64,000 bases of DNA from Eonycteris spelaea. Taxonomy: Eukaryota; Chordata; Mammalia; Chiroptera; Pteropodidae. The notes below the pieces were generated by a model. That model was not told the origin of the DNA, did not search any database, and saw only the letters and a program-made list of their open reading frames with translations. Position numbers and translations under genes: made by a program. Positions 1-13,300 of the stretch are shown one piece after another; positions within the stretch are counted from its first letter, which is position 1; every line of letters starts with the position of its first letter. The stretch spans positions 2,418,001 through 2,482,000 of the forward strand of contig PUFA01000181.1 in the NCBI GenBank assembly GCA_003508835.1, written 5' to 3'.

Positions 1-469
1 TCAGAGTTCAGCCCTGAGGCTGTGAAAGGCCTGGGCTATGTGAGGCAGAAACAGGTGAGGGGCGAGACGTTGGGCACACGTGGTTTCCAGGAGCCACACC
101 ATCCTCTGTGGACACTAAAACCTGGCTGGAACACTCCTTGTTCACGAGGATGCCCTGAAGCAGTCCCCAATTCCCCCAGGGTGCCCCAGCACAAGCAGGG
201 CCTATGGTGGGGCCGCCTCCTCCAGAGACTCTGTTCGCCCTCTAAATATTCCACCACAATGAGGCAACAAACCTACACGTCTGTACCTCAAGCCCTTTAC
301 ACAGAGGGTGTAAAAAGAAAAAGGACCATTTGGGAGCAGGCAATTAGTTCCTTTATTATTTCAGTAGGAAGGGAGTCCTTAAAGACTCTAAGAAAATAAT
401 GGGGACCAAAGAGGTGCCAGAATTACAGTATTAACGGCAATAACACCCACCTAGAGCTCTCAGACGTGC

Positions 470-655
470 AGACTGTTCTAAGTGTACTCATTTAATCCTC
501 ATCATTACAAGATACTATTTTAATCTCTACTTTACAGAGGAAAAAACTGAGGAACAGAGGAGCATGCTCAAGGATAATTAAGGGATAGAGCTGGGATTTG
601 AACCCAGCCTTATGGCTCCAGAATCCATACTCTTTAACTGCTACATTATGCTGCT
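470..655 (-). mobile_element. MIR SINE
   Basis: The reverse complement of the MIR body is recognisable: tttacagaggaaaaaactga, then gctgggatttgaacccag, then tctttaactgctac. It is ancient and diverged. Confidence 0.8.
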
Positions 656-2179
656 GGATGAAGCAGATAGTGTTGTCAGGCCTAGTAGAGACTCCCAGGT
701 CCCACTTGCCCCCAAGCTCTGCCAGGAAGGATTTCCCAAGCATGACCCTCAGGGCCATGTCTCAGTCTTGATCCAGTGCAACACTCATGTTTGCCCAATG
801 CGTTCTCATCTGTCACAAGCTCCATTTCCTCTCTGTGTGTCCCGTGGCCTTGGCCAGGCAAGATCTCTTATCTAAAGACGTGGATCTGGGGAGCACTTGT
901 GCGACTTCCCAAGGGCCAAGTGTGAACCAATGTGAATTTACTGCATTATGGGAATCAGAAAACAGAAATCGAGATCTCTTGGAGTTTTCTGGGTTCTCGT
1001 CTCTACTGCTCTGCACCCTCTTCCATCTTCCTGCCTCTCTTAGCACACCCACTTTCTCAGCTGATTCATCAGTACATAAATGATCCAAAATGTCTGCTAT
1101 TGTAGGAGAACAATAAATCTCTTGCTAATTTATACATCTGGGTCATCTCAGGGACAATCTCCATTGACTGTCTCTTGAGTGTGGGTCACATTTTCCTGTT
1201 TCTTCTAATGAGTAGTTTTAGATTGTATCCAGATCACTATAAATGATGAGACTCTAGATTCTATTATGTTCCTCTGAAGACTATTAATTTATATCAGGCA
1301 ATTACTTGGTTGAAATCAAACTGCAAATTCTACCTCACAATCAATGGGTGGTAGCTGAAATATGTCAGTTCAGTCAGCAAAGAGATTTTTTAATGAGGAA
1401 ATTTATTAGTTGGGTATTTTTTACATGTTGACTTTAATGTTTCAAAGGACATGGCATAATCTGGAGAACAATTCTGTGAATTCCTCAGAGGCTTCATTTC
1501 CAAATGTCAGCACTGCTGAGAAAAGTTTCTGGCCATCAAAAAACAAAACAAAACAAGAGTTCTCAACTCTTATTTCAGCTTTTGAGCTTAAATTAGGTCT
1601 TGAGCTTTCAACTTCTTCTAGAAAGAAGATTTGCGGCACAAATGCTCTTGTCCTCACCTGACTTCTTCTGGATTAATTTATTTTTAGAATTCTACTTGTT
1701 TATTTATAGATTTTTAACTATACTTTTCTGCATGATTTTTTATAATAGTGCTTGCCCCATGTATTATGAAATATCCTTAATCTCTCAAAGTCTTCTTAGA
1801 GTTAATACTATATTACTTCAAGTAATGTTTAAGAAATTTGCAATCAAATGGATCCATTTATGCCCCGCCCCCACCCCCGCTATTTCTTATGCTATAGTTA
1901 CTGTATGTATATATGATGTGCCTACATATATTACTAATCCCACAATATAGTTCTAATTTTTGCTTTAAACTTATAATACTTTTAAAGAAATTAGCAGAGA
2001 AATGTCTTTATATTTACCTATATATTTACCATTCAAGTGTTCTCCATTCCTTCCTGAAGATTATAAGTGTCAACTGTTCTATCTTGTCCTTAGTGCCTGG
2101 AAGAAAATCTTTTGGTATTAACATTTCATTACCCCAGAACTTTCAGGCCTGGGCTCATGAACATGAATAAAAAAATTTT

Positions 2180-3775
2180 TTTTAAAACAAATTTTTAGTA
2201 AGTCAAATCCAAAAATATTTTAAAGAATAATACATAACTGAGGTTTATCTCAGGAATACAGGATTAGTTTCATATTCAAAAGGTAATCAATGTAATTCAT
2301 TATATTAACAAACTAAAAACAAAAACCCATATGATCATCTCAATAGATGCAGAAAAGGCATTTGACAAAGCCAACTTTCATTCCTGACAAAAACTCTCAG
2401 CAAACTAAAAATAGCAGTGACCTCCTCAACTTGACAAAGAGCATCTATGAAAAACTTACAGCCGTCATACTTAATGGTAAAAGACAAAATGCTTTCCTCC
2501 ACAAGATCAGGAAAAGATACAAAGATGTCTGCTCTTACCACCTCTCTTCAACATTGTAACGGAGGTTCCAGCCAGTGCAATCAGATAAAACAAATAAAAA
2601 GTATCCAGACTGAAGGAAAAAAAGTTAAAATTTTATATTCATAGGCAATATTATTCTCTACGAAGAAAATCTAATGAAACAAAACAATCACTACTAGATC
2701 TAATCAATGAGGTTAGCAGGTTGCAGAATACAAGATCAATACACAAATATTTTTTTTCTACATACCAGCAATGAGCAATCAAAAATTGAATTTTAAAAAG
2801 CATGCATTTTACACAAACCTAAAGAATTATGAAGTACTTAGGAATAAATCTGACAAAAGAAGTGAAAGACCTGTACACTGGACAATACAAAATATTGCTG
2901 AAATTAAAGAAAGCCTAAACTGTTGGAGAGACCTTGTTCATGAATCAGAAGACTCGGTATTATTAGAACAGACACTTCATAAAATAAGATAGACAGACAG
3001 CAAATAAGCACATAAAAAGATGTTCAACATCATTAGTCATTAGGAAAATACAAATTAAAAACAATGAGATGCTACTACATACCTATTAGAATGAAAAATT
3101 TGAAGACTAACCATACCGAGTGCTGGAGAGGATGTGGAAGAACAGGAGCTTTCAGACTCTGCTGGTAGAAATGTAAAATGGTAGAGTCAACTTTGTAAAG
3201 CAGTTTGGCAGTTTCTTAAAAATCTAAATATACCATATTACCCAATCATTCCACTTCTACTTATCTACAAAAGAGAACAACGTGCCCATATAAAGACTTG
3301 TACACAAACATTCATAGCAGCTTTATTTGTAACAGACAAAAACTGGAAACAACCCAAATGTCCATCAACAGGTAAATAGATAAACAAATTGTGGTATATC
3401 ATAACAATGGAATACTTCTCAGCAATAAAAAGAATGAACTATTGATACACACATTTCAAAACAATTACACAGAATGAAAGGAGCTAGACACCCCACCCCA
3501 AAAAAGGAGAGTATGTACTATATGATTCCATTTATAAAAGACTCCAGAAAATGCAAACTAGTAAAACAACAGAAAGCCAATTAGTGGCTGCTTGGAGGTG
3601 GAGGGAGGAAATTACAAAGTACAAGGAAACTTTTGAGGGTGCATGCTATCTTGTCTACCTTGATTATGAAGATGGTTTTACAGATGTATACACATTCCAG
3701 AACTTAAACTGTATAGGTCACATACATGCACATTATATATCAATCACACCTCAGTAAAAGTTTAATAAAAAATAT
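2180..3775 (+). mobile_element. L1 fragment, ORF2 middle to 3' end
   Basis: The sequence encodes a broken ORF2 reverse-transcriptase stretch (the '[11 protein letters not shown]' region near 2,335-2,370) and then the L1 3' region (scattered 'NNWKQPKCPSTG' type text near 3,335-3,370), ending in an A-rich tail at about 3,775. Frame breaks throughout make it non-functional. Part of ORF2 is missing between about 2,990 and 3,000. Confidence 0.8.
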
Positions 3776-4119
3776 TAAGTGTATATTTCAGAAAATTTCT
3801 AAAGATAGGCAAGTATACACAATATTTTTCCTGTGTCACACACTTAAGATTATGCATGTTATGTATCTTACTTTTCTCAGTTAATGTAAGCAGACATCTT
3901 TCTATATTAGCAGAAATGGTTTACCTTATTTTTTTAAGGCAATATAGTATACATAGTAAGGATGTACCATGATTGATGGGCATTTAGGTTATTTCTAATT
4001 TGCTATTATAATACTAAAATGAACATACTTTGCATATATGTGTGCTTACATACACAAGCAAAAGGTGCATGCATCTAAAACTTTCATTTATATTGTCAAA
4101 TAATCCTCTAAAAACTTGT

Positions 4120-5790
4120 CTCAGAATCTTCATCAAACTGTTAGAATTAATAAGTTAATCTACCAAGGTCATAGAATACAAGGTCAATATACAATGATCA
4201 ATATTACTGTAAATAGCAACAATTTGAAAATAAAAAATTAAATACAATTTAAAATGACATCAGAAAATCAAATACCTACAAATAAGCCCAACAAAAGGTA
4301 CCAGACCTCTACAGAGAAAATTACAAAACATTTTTGAAAAAAATTAAAGATCTAAATAAGTGGGGGGGTATGTTTATGAACTAAAGGATATAATTGTATA
4401 AAGATGCTAATTCTTCCCAAATTTATTTGTAATTCAATAAAATCCTTATAAAAATTCCAGCAGGTTTTGTTGCTGGTCTATCCTGAAATTGACAAGCTGA
4501 TTCTAATATATACATAGAAATGCATAGTGCCAAGAATAACTAATACAATCTTGAACAACATCAAAAAACTGAAGGACTTGCACTACCAGATATTAAATTA
4601 TTTTAAACCCACGGTGTTGCATTAGCATTAGACAAATAAACCAATGGAAAAATAAATGGTGCTGGGTGGATTGAGTATCTATATAGAAAAATATTATTTT
4701 TAACATCTCCCTATTACCATGAACAAAAATTCTAGATGATCTATGCCTAGATATAATAGGTCAAACAATGTTTTTAGAAAAATAACAAAAGATTAATGAC
4801 CTTGGGAGGTAGGCAAATATTTCTTAAATAAGACATATAAAGCATGTATCTTAAAGGAAAATATGGATAAACCAGACTAAATTAAAAACTCCTGCTCATC
4901 AAAAGACATCAAGATAATGACAAAGCCAGGCACAGAATGGGAGAAGATAATTGTAATAACCCCAAAGACAAACTCTATTCTTAATATAAAGACTTCCTAC
5001 AAATCAAAAATACCCAACAGAAAAATAGGCAAAAGTGGGTATTAATCAAAAAAGAATGTCCAAATATCCAATAAACCTATTAAAAAGTGTTCTCATTAAT
5101 CATCAGAAAAATACAAATTAAATCCAGAATGAGATACCACTATATATACCACCAGAGGCTACAGCTAAAAATAGTGACCATATCAAATGCCAGTAAGGAT
5201 ATGGAGCAACTCATACACTGAGGATACGGATTTTCATACACTGCTGATAGGACTGTAAAACAGAACCACCACTGTGGAAAACTGTTTTTGCAATATCCAC
5301 TAAAGCTGAACATATGTATTCCCTGTGACCCAGTAATTCCTTTAAGTATATATGCAACATTAATACATACATGCCAAAAGATATGTATACACAAGAATGT
5401 CTGTAACATTATTTGTAAGTTTGAAATAACCCAGTACCCATCCACAATATAGTAGTATATTAACACAACAGTATACTACAGAGCCACAGAAACACACTAT
5501 TATTACAGGCAGTGACATGGATAACCCCACAAACATAATGTTGGGGGGAGGGGGAAGTTACATGATTCCATTTATATCAAGTTCAAAAACAGGCAAAACT
5601 AATTGATGGCTATCAAGATATTGGTTTCAATTGCAGGGATAATGACTGAGAAGGGGCATGAGGGAATCTTCTAGGATGCTAGGCTTGTTTTATTTCTTCA
5701 TGAGTGGCAGCTAAATGGTGTTCCCTTTGTGAAAACATGTGAACTGTACACTTTTGATGTATTTTTTATATTGAATTAAAAATTACTTTT
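4120..5790 (+). mobile_element. L1 fragment, 3' part
   Basis: This is an ORF2 remnant followed by an old L1 3' end in the same order as 2,180-3,775, with many stops. The two copies are separate insertions or one element broken by 3,780-4,120, which I could not assign. Confidence 0.75.
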
Positions 5791-6904
5791 AAAAATACCA
5801 ATAGTATATGTCTTTCTACATCCTCACCACAGAATATAAATCTAATCTTTACCAATGTGAAATTAGCATCTGTTTTGGCTTACATCTCCTTAATGACAAA
5901 TGAAGTTGAGTGGGGGGTAAATGTTTTTAAGGGTGGTTCGTTCCTAGAATACTGTTGAAGACCAAATCTGAGGGTTTTCAGCAGGTATTATGGCCTGTTA
6001 TCTTGGCTACACATGTGCCATTCATCAATGGGAAAGAAGCCTTGGTGCTGAAGTAAGACCTATGCGACACTGTAGCACCAGAATTTTAGGTGGCCAAGAA
6101 AGGGTCTTTATGGAAAACCCCAAAACAAGCAACATGGGATGAACGCATGAGTGTCAGTAAATGCCAGGAGTTTTAGCACAACTGAAAAAATGGCCAATGA
6201 TAGCATTAGACAGGGGAAGAAAAACCCTGGACAAGATTTGCACTGCCCAAGTTGTACAAGTACATTCTTAACTTCAATCATGTGAGATACAGATGTCCAA
6301 AAAGAAAGGAACTTTTTAATAGAATTTTCAGCCCTCCTTATACATAGCAGGCCTGTACCTACAGCCCACACAGTGAGCTGATGGTGCAAGATTGACAACC
6401 CACAATTTTCCCCAAAGCAGTAACCGAGAGCCCATTTTTAAAAAGCAGAAAAGTAATATATTTTAGAAATATTTCTACCAAAAGTGGCTAAAAATGAGTT
6501 TAACCTTATGGTATTAAGACTTTGGTTCTCTAGAACACTCAAGTCACAGCACTGAGGAAACTTTACAATTCACTGATTAGATGGGAATTATGGCTCTACT
6601 TGTCCAAGCTAACCTATTTTAAATTGAAGTGTTGCTCCAACTGTAAAAATACTAATTCCTAAATTTCTAATTAATCTATAGATTAACAAATTGCCAAAAA
6701 ATTAATCTAGGTAGTAAGCCTGACTTTTCCTTTTTAGACAGTAGCCACCTAAGAGCCTAATATAACATTTATATTAATACATATTACAACTTTTGAAGGT
6801 AACACTTGTAAGACATACTTATCTTAGAAATAATAAAGTATATATACCTTGAACGATCACTCTGGAACACAGTATCTCAATAAAAGTTTGATAAAGAACA
6901 AAAA

Positions 6905-7110
6905 GGTAGAATGGCTTAGTGGTTAGGAGCATGGGCTCTTTATTAATACAAACCTAACTGAATTGTTTGCATACTTGCAGCTTTGTGGCTCTCAGCAAGT
7001 TCCACTTCTTCCTATGCCAGTTTTTTGCAAAATGTGGGTGACAACTCACCCAATTATTACTGAGTACCTATATGCTACCTTGCAGATACTGCTTAATAAT
7101 GAGCAGTGCC
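6905..7110 (+). mobile_element. MIR SINE
   Basis: The tRNA-like head tggcttagtggttaggagca is followed by gcatgggctct and a diverged MIR body. Confidence 0.75.
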
Positions 7111-7714
7111 CGATTACTACTTAACGTTAGCTAAATATTATTGACAATATAAATTACCAGCCTAGTAACTCAAAGAAATGAGATAAAGAGCAAGATTGAT
7201 TTTGCTGATTCAGGTTGAATCTTGCACCATCACGTTCCTCTACAAGATCACAATTCCTTTACTCATTTTAGAATTTTACCAGCCAGGAATCCCTATGAAC
7301 TATTACTCCTAACAACTTTCAAAGCAAAGCAAAATTCATCTTTATGCCAATGTATCTACATGGTTCACTCTCCCTTCTATCCTAGGATCAATAGCATTGC
7401 AGCTAATTTGGGATCTTATAAACTCTCAAGTGGCATTTGCCTGGGGCAGGAGCAATTAGGTATTTATAGTCCATCAACTTCCCCTTCTAATGATCTGAAG
7501 TTCATTTTCACCTTTCTAGATGAGCAAAATATGACATTGGAGATTTGCTTCTCTGACCACCCGCTCTAGAACCCAAGCATGGGTATAAACCCATTTACCA
7601 GCGATAACATTTCAGAAAACATCTGGGTTTAAAACTTCTCTTCAAAAAGCACTAAGAATTTAAAACACAAATTGCATTCAAGTTGTAATGATACCTAGTT
7701 TCTATTGAAATCAG

Positions 7715-7800
7715 TTGATCCTGTATGTCTAACCACTATGCTGTACACCTGCAACTAAAATTGAACGTCAACTCTATTCAAAAATTAAAATTTTTTAAAA
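7715..7800 (+). mobile_element. L1 3' terminal stub
   Basis: It contains gtctaaccactatgctgtac and an A-rich tail. The same terminal sequence recurs at 22,780-23,085, 38,340-38,730 and 47,420-47,470, so this is a very short 5'-truncated L1. Confidence 0.6.
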
Positions 7801-8519
7801 CATCAATTGATCCTCAAAGATGTCTGAACCAAGAGCTGCAAATCTCCTTGTCCAGACCAGTTATAAGAAATGGGAGTGACACTATCCTTATATGGTTGTC
7901 ACCTTTCTGCAAACTTCCATTTCCCAATCTTTGACAGGGATCTTTCTAAAGACCTATACCAAATCATCACTCACCTTCCTAAGTGTCTTCATTCGCTTCT
8001 TTGGGTGGCAGCTTTCTTTTCTCTCCACACCAAAACTGCCATCTTTGAAAATGTTCATAGCATCCTGTTTACTGAATTAAGTCTACACAGCCAACTTTCA
8101 CTAAACCAATTCATGTAACAACCTAACTTAACACAGAAGTCACCTCCACAACCTACAGTTTAGTAAAAACATTATTGCCTGTTTGTCTCTTCAAGTCAAA
8201 TATTTATGCATTAGTGTTCAGTTTGAAGCAAAACCCTGAATTCCATTAGTTTGGGACCGATAGGCAGAAGGCATTTGGCCACTTTACTGTTGAAAAAGAT
8301 CAACCTGAGAATCTCTTAAAGGTGGCTCAAAAGTTTAACTTACATAAAATCATCTCCATTTGTGATAGAAAACAATTCACAAAAAAAACCACAATTATTC
8401 TAATTACGGGCATACACTTAGTTTATTAAGATAAAAAAAAATCACTAATCTATTCGTTTCCCAAGACTTTAAAACTAAGAACTTAAGCCCATGGTATATT
8501 TTTGGTGTCAACATCTCAT

Positions 8520-8960
8520 TTAGCAATGAGTCAAGTGTGGTGATAAAGCTGATATTTTCATATCGTTGATGGGGCTATAAAGTAGAACCCCTTTGGAGGT
8601 AAATGCACAGTACTTACCAACTGAAAAGTATCTTTTCTAACAAAAACAATCTAGAAATGCATCATACAGATACACAAGCAAATATTTAAGTAGAGATCAT
8701 TACAAGGATAATTACTGCAGCACCATTCATAATAGGAAGACTGGAAACGATGTGAACATCAAAAAGCGGTCAACTTTTTTTTAAATCAGTACATCAATGT
8801 TAGACAGTCATTTCAACGAGGCAGATCTAAATTCCTGATAGAGAATAATCTATATTAACTGAACTATCTATTCACATAGACATCTCTGGAAGAAAAACCA
8901 CTTACAGTGTTTCTAGTAAGGGGGACTGCTATACTACTGTTTAATCATATGTACATGTAG
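8520..8960 (+). mobile_element. Old L1 3' fragment (tentative)
   Basis: The text resembles the L1 3' region: a 'gcaccattcataataggaag' segment after a diverged lead-in. It is strongly decayed, and the boundaries are approximate. Confidence 0.45.
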
Positions 8961-9356
8961 AACTGAGAATTATTTTCTTTTTGGTGGGAGTAGTGGGGTG
9001 GAAGGGGTAGGGTAACTTTACCTCAGCCTAGGAAAGATTATTCTGACATATTCAGCCGTATCTGGTTACACAATCCAAAACTCCATGCTAGAAAATGATC
9101 CATAATTACACCATGTATTAAATACACATCTGTACTTTAATAATTAAAATAAATACCATGTTGCTACCCAGTTTAGAAGACAGGATAGGCATGAATTGAC
9201 CTAGACTACTTGTGTTCTTCACGACCAAGTTACAAGTCATTTTTTTTTTCCAAAAATATACATCATCTTTGGGAAACAGACAAGTGACTTATGAAAGAAA
9301 AAAAGATCTTTTCAGAGTCAGGCAAATAATACCGTCAAAGTGTTGAGACTAGAGAT

Positions 9357-9362
9357 TTTATT
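9357..9362 (-). promoter_or_regulatory. YWHAE distal poly(A) signal AATAAA
   Basis: TTTATT on the plus strand reads AATAAA on the gene strand, about 925 nt after the stop. Cleavage would be expected near 9335-9345. I prefer this signal as the main 3' end because the resulting UTR length fits. Confidence 0.6.
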
Positions 9363-9419
9363 TTAGAAAGATAAAGGATGGAGGCGCAATGATATTTGGC
9401 ATTTTTAATTTAGGTTTGT

Positions 9420-9425
9420 TTTATT
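9420..9425 (-). promoter_or_regulatory. YWHAE proximal poly(A) signal AATAAA
   Basis: This is a second perfect AATAAA on the gene strand, 58 nt upstream of the distal one. The two could give tandem 3' ends differing by about 60 nt. Confidence 0.45.
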
Positions 9426-10284
9426 TAAGTTTAATGTTAATTCCATGCTGTGTTTCAGTAAGAACAATACAGATTCTGTATCTGTGGCTCCAGTCAGATA
9501 TCCAGTAGTACAAATTAGCTTCAAGTTACACATACTGAACAAAAGAGGTTGAGCGAGCGAAGGAGGGGAGGTGGGGGCCTGGGAGAGGGAAGGAGAAGAA
9601 ACAAAGAATTGAACACGCATGCAGGCTTTTCCATATCACCTTCAATGCTAACCTGCTTCAGAGGGAGAATAAAAGTAGGCAAGAATGAGCAGCCACGGAT
9701 TGTTGAACTGTTACCAGCACCATGCTTTTCAGCAACATTTTAGCAGAGTTTGAAACACTTTTTACAGCAAAACCATTACAATAAACTCCTCTAACAACCT
9801 TTAACCACCTCAACTAACACCCAATTAATTTTAAACATCGGTATAAAATTCGATTTAAACAATTAGAAAAAAGAAAAATGATACCATATATGCCTCCACA
9901 GTGTGATTAGCCTCTCTCTTAGATGCTTACATCACCCAGAATTCTAATGGCTTTCAAATGTAATTTCCATTTCTAATGGTGACCTTGCCACATCTGGCAA
10001 GAAATACAGTAATGCTGAAAAAGCCTCTATGCAGTCCTGTTAGTGTCTTAAAGAACCTAAAAGCTGGGACCAGTAAAATCCACAGAAATTCACTCTTGCC
10101 TTTAAGAACTTTTGAAAACTGTTTAAAAAAAAAAAAAAAAAACAGGGCAGGAACCTAAATTCTGAGACCAAATGTAAAAGTCAGATTTGGTGGTTCTCAG
10201 CGACAATGGGGAAATTTCCAAGGGGAGATGGGATGGGAAGGACTGGGGTGGTCAGAGATGGTTTCTCTTGTTGGCTTTTATGTC

Positions 10285-10337
10285 TCACTGATTTTCATCT
10301 TCCACATCCTGCAGCGCTTCTTTATTCTGCTCTTCAC
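10285..10337 (-). CDS. YWHAE: YWHAE coding exon 6, stop codon
   Basis: The last coding exon gives [17 protein letters not shown] and the stop TGA at 10285-10287. This divergent acidic tail is specific to epsilon. The acceptor TTTGCAG is at 10338-10344. The exon continues as 3'UTR to about 9340. Confidence 0.97.
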
Positions 10338-13300
10338 CTGCAAAGAAGAATGACAATTATTTCATACTGCCTAGATCAGGCTGTAAACAAAGGTATCATT
10401 CCAAGCATAAAGACTCCTTATATTTGCTACAATTGGTATTAAACACAGACAAGCAAGGACTTCTACCATCCTTGACACCTAAGATGCCTAAGTTGAGAGG
10501 TATTGCTGGACCAACGTCCTAAATGGTCAACAGGACAAAAAATTGACGCATAGTAAAAATTAATATTTTTATGCTAAATAAGCTCTTAAAAGTAGACAGC
10601 CAAGGTGACCATACTATAAAATAACTTTCAAGCTTTCATGTGTATATTGTGTCAAAATACTTTCTCAATAACCTCACCTCTTCAAAAATCAAGAGTATTT
10701 TACAATTTTTTGCAAAATGTAATTTACCCACAAGTTTCATATCAGAATACTTCACTAATAAGAAATGAGCAGTAAAATGCTCCAAAGGACTTCTATAGTT
10801 TTGAAGGGAGGTGGTTATGCTTTTGTGAATATTTTATATTTTGTTTCTTGGCCAGTCACACCAAACCATAACCAGATTTATCACTCCACAGTGAAACAGC
10901 ATGCTCAAACTAAACCAGAACACTGAGGTTATTAAAGAAAGGCATTTGGACCAGTTCTTTCATGCCATTTTTCTTTTCCCTTTGAACATGATGATTAGTC
11001 TAAGGAATTTCAACTGCACTATGACATGCAATAGAAAGCAGCCTATTCATCTACCTATTAATAAGCATTAAATAAGTCAGCCATAATAAGCATGCAGGCT
11101 TTTGCTAAAAATTAAATAGGTAAGTTACATTTTTTGGTGCTTTAACAAACCACTTATAATCCCTACTATTACTAGTCTGAATCAAAAATAATTGAAAAAT
11201 CAATGAACCAATCCAACAATAATATTATAGTTCAGATAATCCATCCATTCATATTGCTTATTAAATTAATTAGGATGGAGAGATGACACTGGTAACTGCC
11301 TACAGACATAAAGGATTAATTAAGGTAAATGCTTTAAGCAGTCTTAAAGACCTTGATAAAATAAATGATAAATGCTGTCGTGGTAACAAAGGTTAAGATT
11401 AGTTTTCGTCACTTGAAATTTTTGTGATAAAAATGTTTGCTATTGCTATGTGAAAGTACTAAAAAAGTACTTGAGGTACATAAAGATTTTTGACTCGTAT
11501 ACAGAAAAAGACATGCAAAGAAAGACAAAAATAAGCATTTACTGAGGAAAAAAAAACAATGGACCACCCAACTGTTCATTCCCCAAAGAACAATGTATTC
11601 AAACTTAGGAGATTATAGGGACATTCACTTTCATTTTTAACAGCAATACACTGTATAGTTAACATACAACAACAGAGCACACTTTAATTCACTCATAAGC
11701 AAACATTGGATTTGTCAAAAGTTCCAAGTTAACACCGGCATTAAAATATTGCCAGATAAATAAATCACACTCAACCAGAGGTAGACAGAGGGTAGCAGAT
11801 CATAAGTGTCTTAGAAGGTTTTGCATCCTGAAATGTAGAACAGGCAGGGTTTTTTTTAAGCGACAGGATGATATGCAGGCATGATTAGTGAAGAACCAAA
11901 ATTAGAAGCAGAATTCACTTCGCCATGATACTGACTTACAAAGTAGTTTTTAGGAAAGGAAGAGTTGGATTTTCCTTTAGGAATCTATATTGCAAGGAGA
12001 AAGGGAGGGAGAACAATCACATGAAAGCAACATCACGGGAAAAATAAACCAAAAGAGCAAGACAAAGGAAAACATCAATGATTTAAGGGAGTCAGATTCT
12101 GGTCTTTTTAATTTGTATAAACTTCTAAGAAATAATCTATTCCTTTTACCTTTAAGAGGATTAAATTATATCCTCTTAAAAGGTATACAGAAGGAAAAAA
12201 GTTTCCTTGGACTTGTATTTCTTTGTCCACTATCTCTAGATTTTGGAAGAGGAGGAATGGGCAGAGGACAAACATTTCCTCTCCGTAGACTTGTGTATGA
12301 AACAGTCCTCTGATGACAAGTTAAAAGAATTGAAATCACTTGACAAGAGAAAGCAGTGATCCCTTTAAATTATGCTCTAACACAACACATTCAGACATTA
12401 ACATTCTGCAGTTAAAAAAACACAAATGTGTATAAGTAGAAGTTTGTGAACCACATACATTTCTTCCATTAGAAACCCTCAATTCAAATGCTTTATGACA
12501 CCATTTTTCCTAATCAATAAAAAAGGAGAAAACCATCTGAATAATCCTTAAACTAAACTTTATCATCCTGAAAAACTACTAATTCCATGACCAAAATTCT
12601 TCTATATTCGGCATTAATTCTAAGTCACAAAACCAATTTAATTAAACATGTACTACATACACTATACCTTTTAGCAAAACTGGCAAATAATTTCCTAATT
12701 TCCTACCCACAACAATTTGTAAATTCAGATACTTTAATTTTACTAAAATGTCAAGAGACTGCATGGATTTTTCCAGTATTAAACTATCATGTTTTATATT
12801 TCCAAATATTTTGACCAAGTTCTTAAATGAAAATTAGTCTGTTTCAACCAAATTTAACTAACCATTTACAAAGTGAAGAAGAATTAAAGCAACTGGATTT
12901 CACCAAAAACAAAAAACAAAAAAAAAAAAACTTTTAAGATTAAAGAGAAATCTATGCTAAAATGTAATAAAACATCTTGGTGCAAAGAACTTTCCCAACT
13001 ATGAAAAATAAGTAGTTTTAAAGAAAATATTTTACTTTAAAATGATCCATTTTATAAAATGACACTGATAACTAAGAAAAAGAGTATCTTTCTATATGAA
13101 AATGGAGTGACAATCTACTTCAATTAATCAATTTTTGGTTAACAGTGATAATGAACAAGAGCAGCACTAGAAAATATAAACTTCTATTAATTTTGTAATC
13201 TACCAACTTAGTTATAAGAGCTGGCATCAAACATCTTAAAAACAAAACAAAACAAAACAAGAAAACAGCACTTCAACCCAGGCCACCTTCTTTGTTATTT

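Larger units (their letters stand above)
1..9339. other. Downstream intergenic DNA
   Basis: I see no gene here. Bases 1-440 and 660-1,860 are non-coding to my eye (part of the latter resembles an old repeat). L1 fragments fill 2,180-3,775 and 4,120-5,790. MIRs lie at about 470-655 and 6,905-7,110. Short L1 pieces occur at 7,715-7,800 and 8,520-8,960. In 5,830-6,900 and 7,110-8,500 nothing further was recognised. Confidence 0.7.
9340..10284 (-). other. YWHAE: YWHAE 3' untranslated region
   Basis: The stretch from the stop codon to the putative cleavage site is about 945 nt, close to the size I recall for mammalian YWHAE. It contains an uninterrupted U18 tract in the transcript (A run 10125-10142 on the plus strand), a possible binding site for U-rich RNA-binding proteins. 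I see no transposon within it, in contrast to the flanking DNA. The exact 3' end is inferred from the poly(A) signals. Confidence 0.75.

Noticed and set aside
1..440. Possible exon of a neighbouring gene, since 22-399 is open
   Set aside because: The 125-codon frame shows no domain, no splice sites in a convincing arrangement and no family I know.
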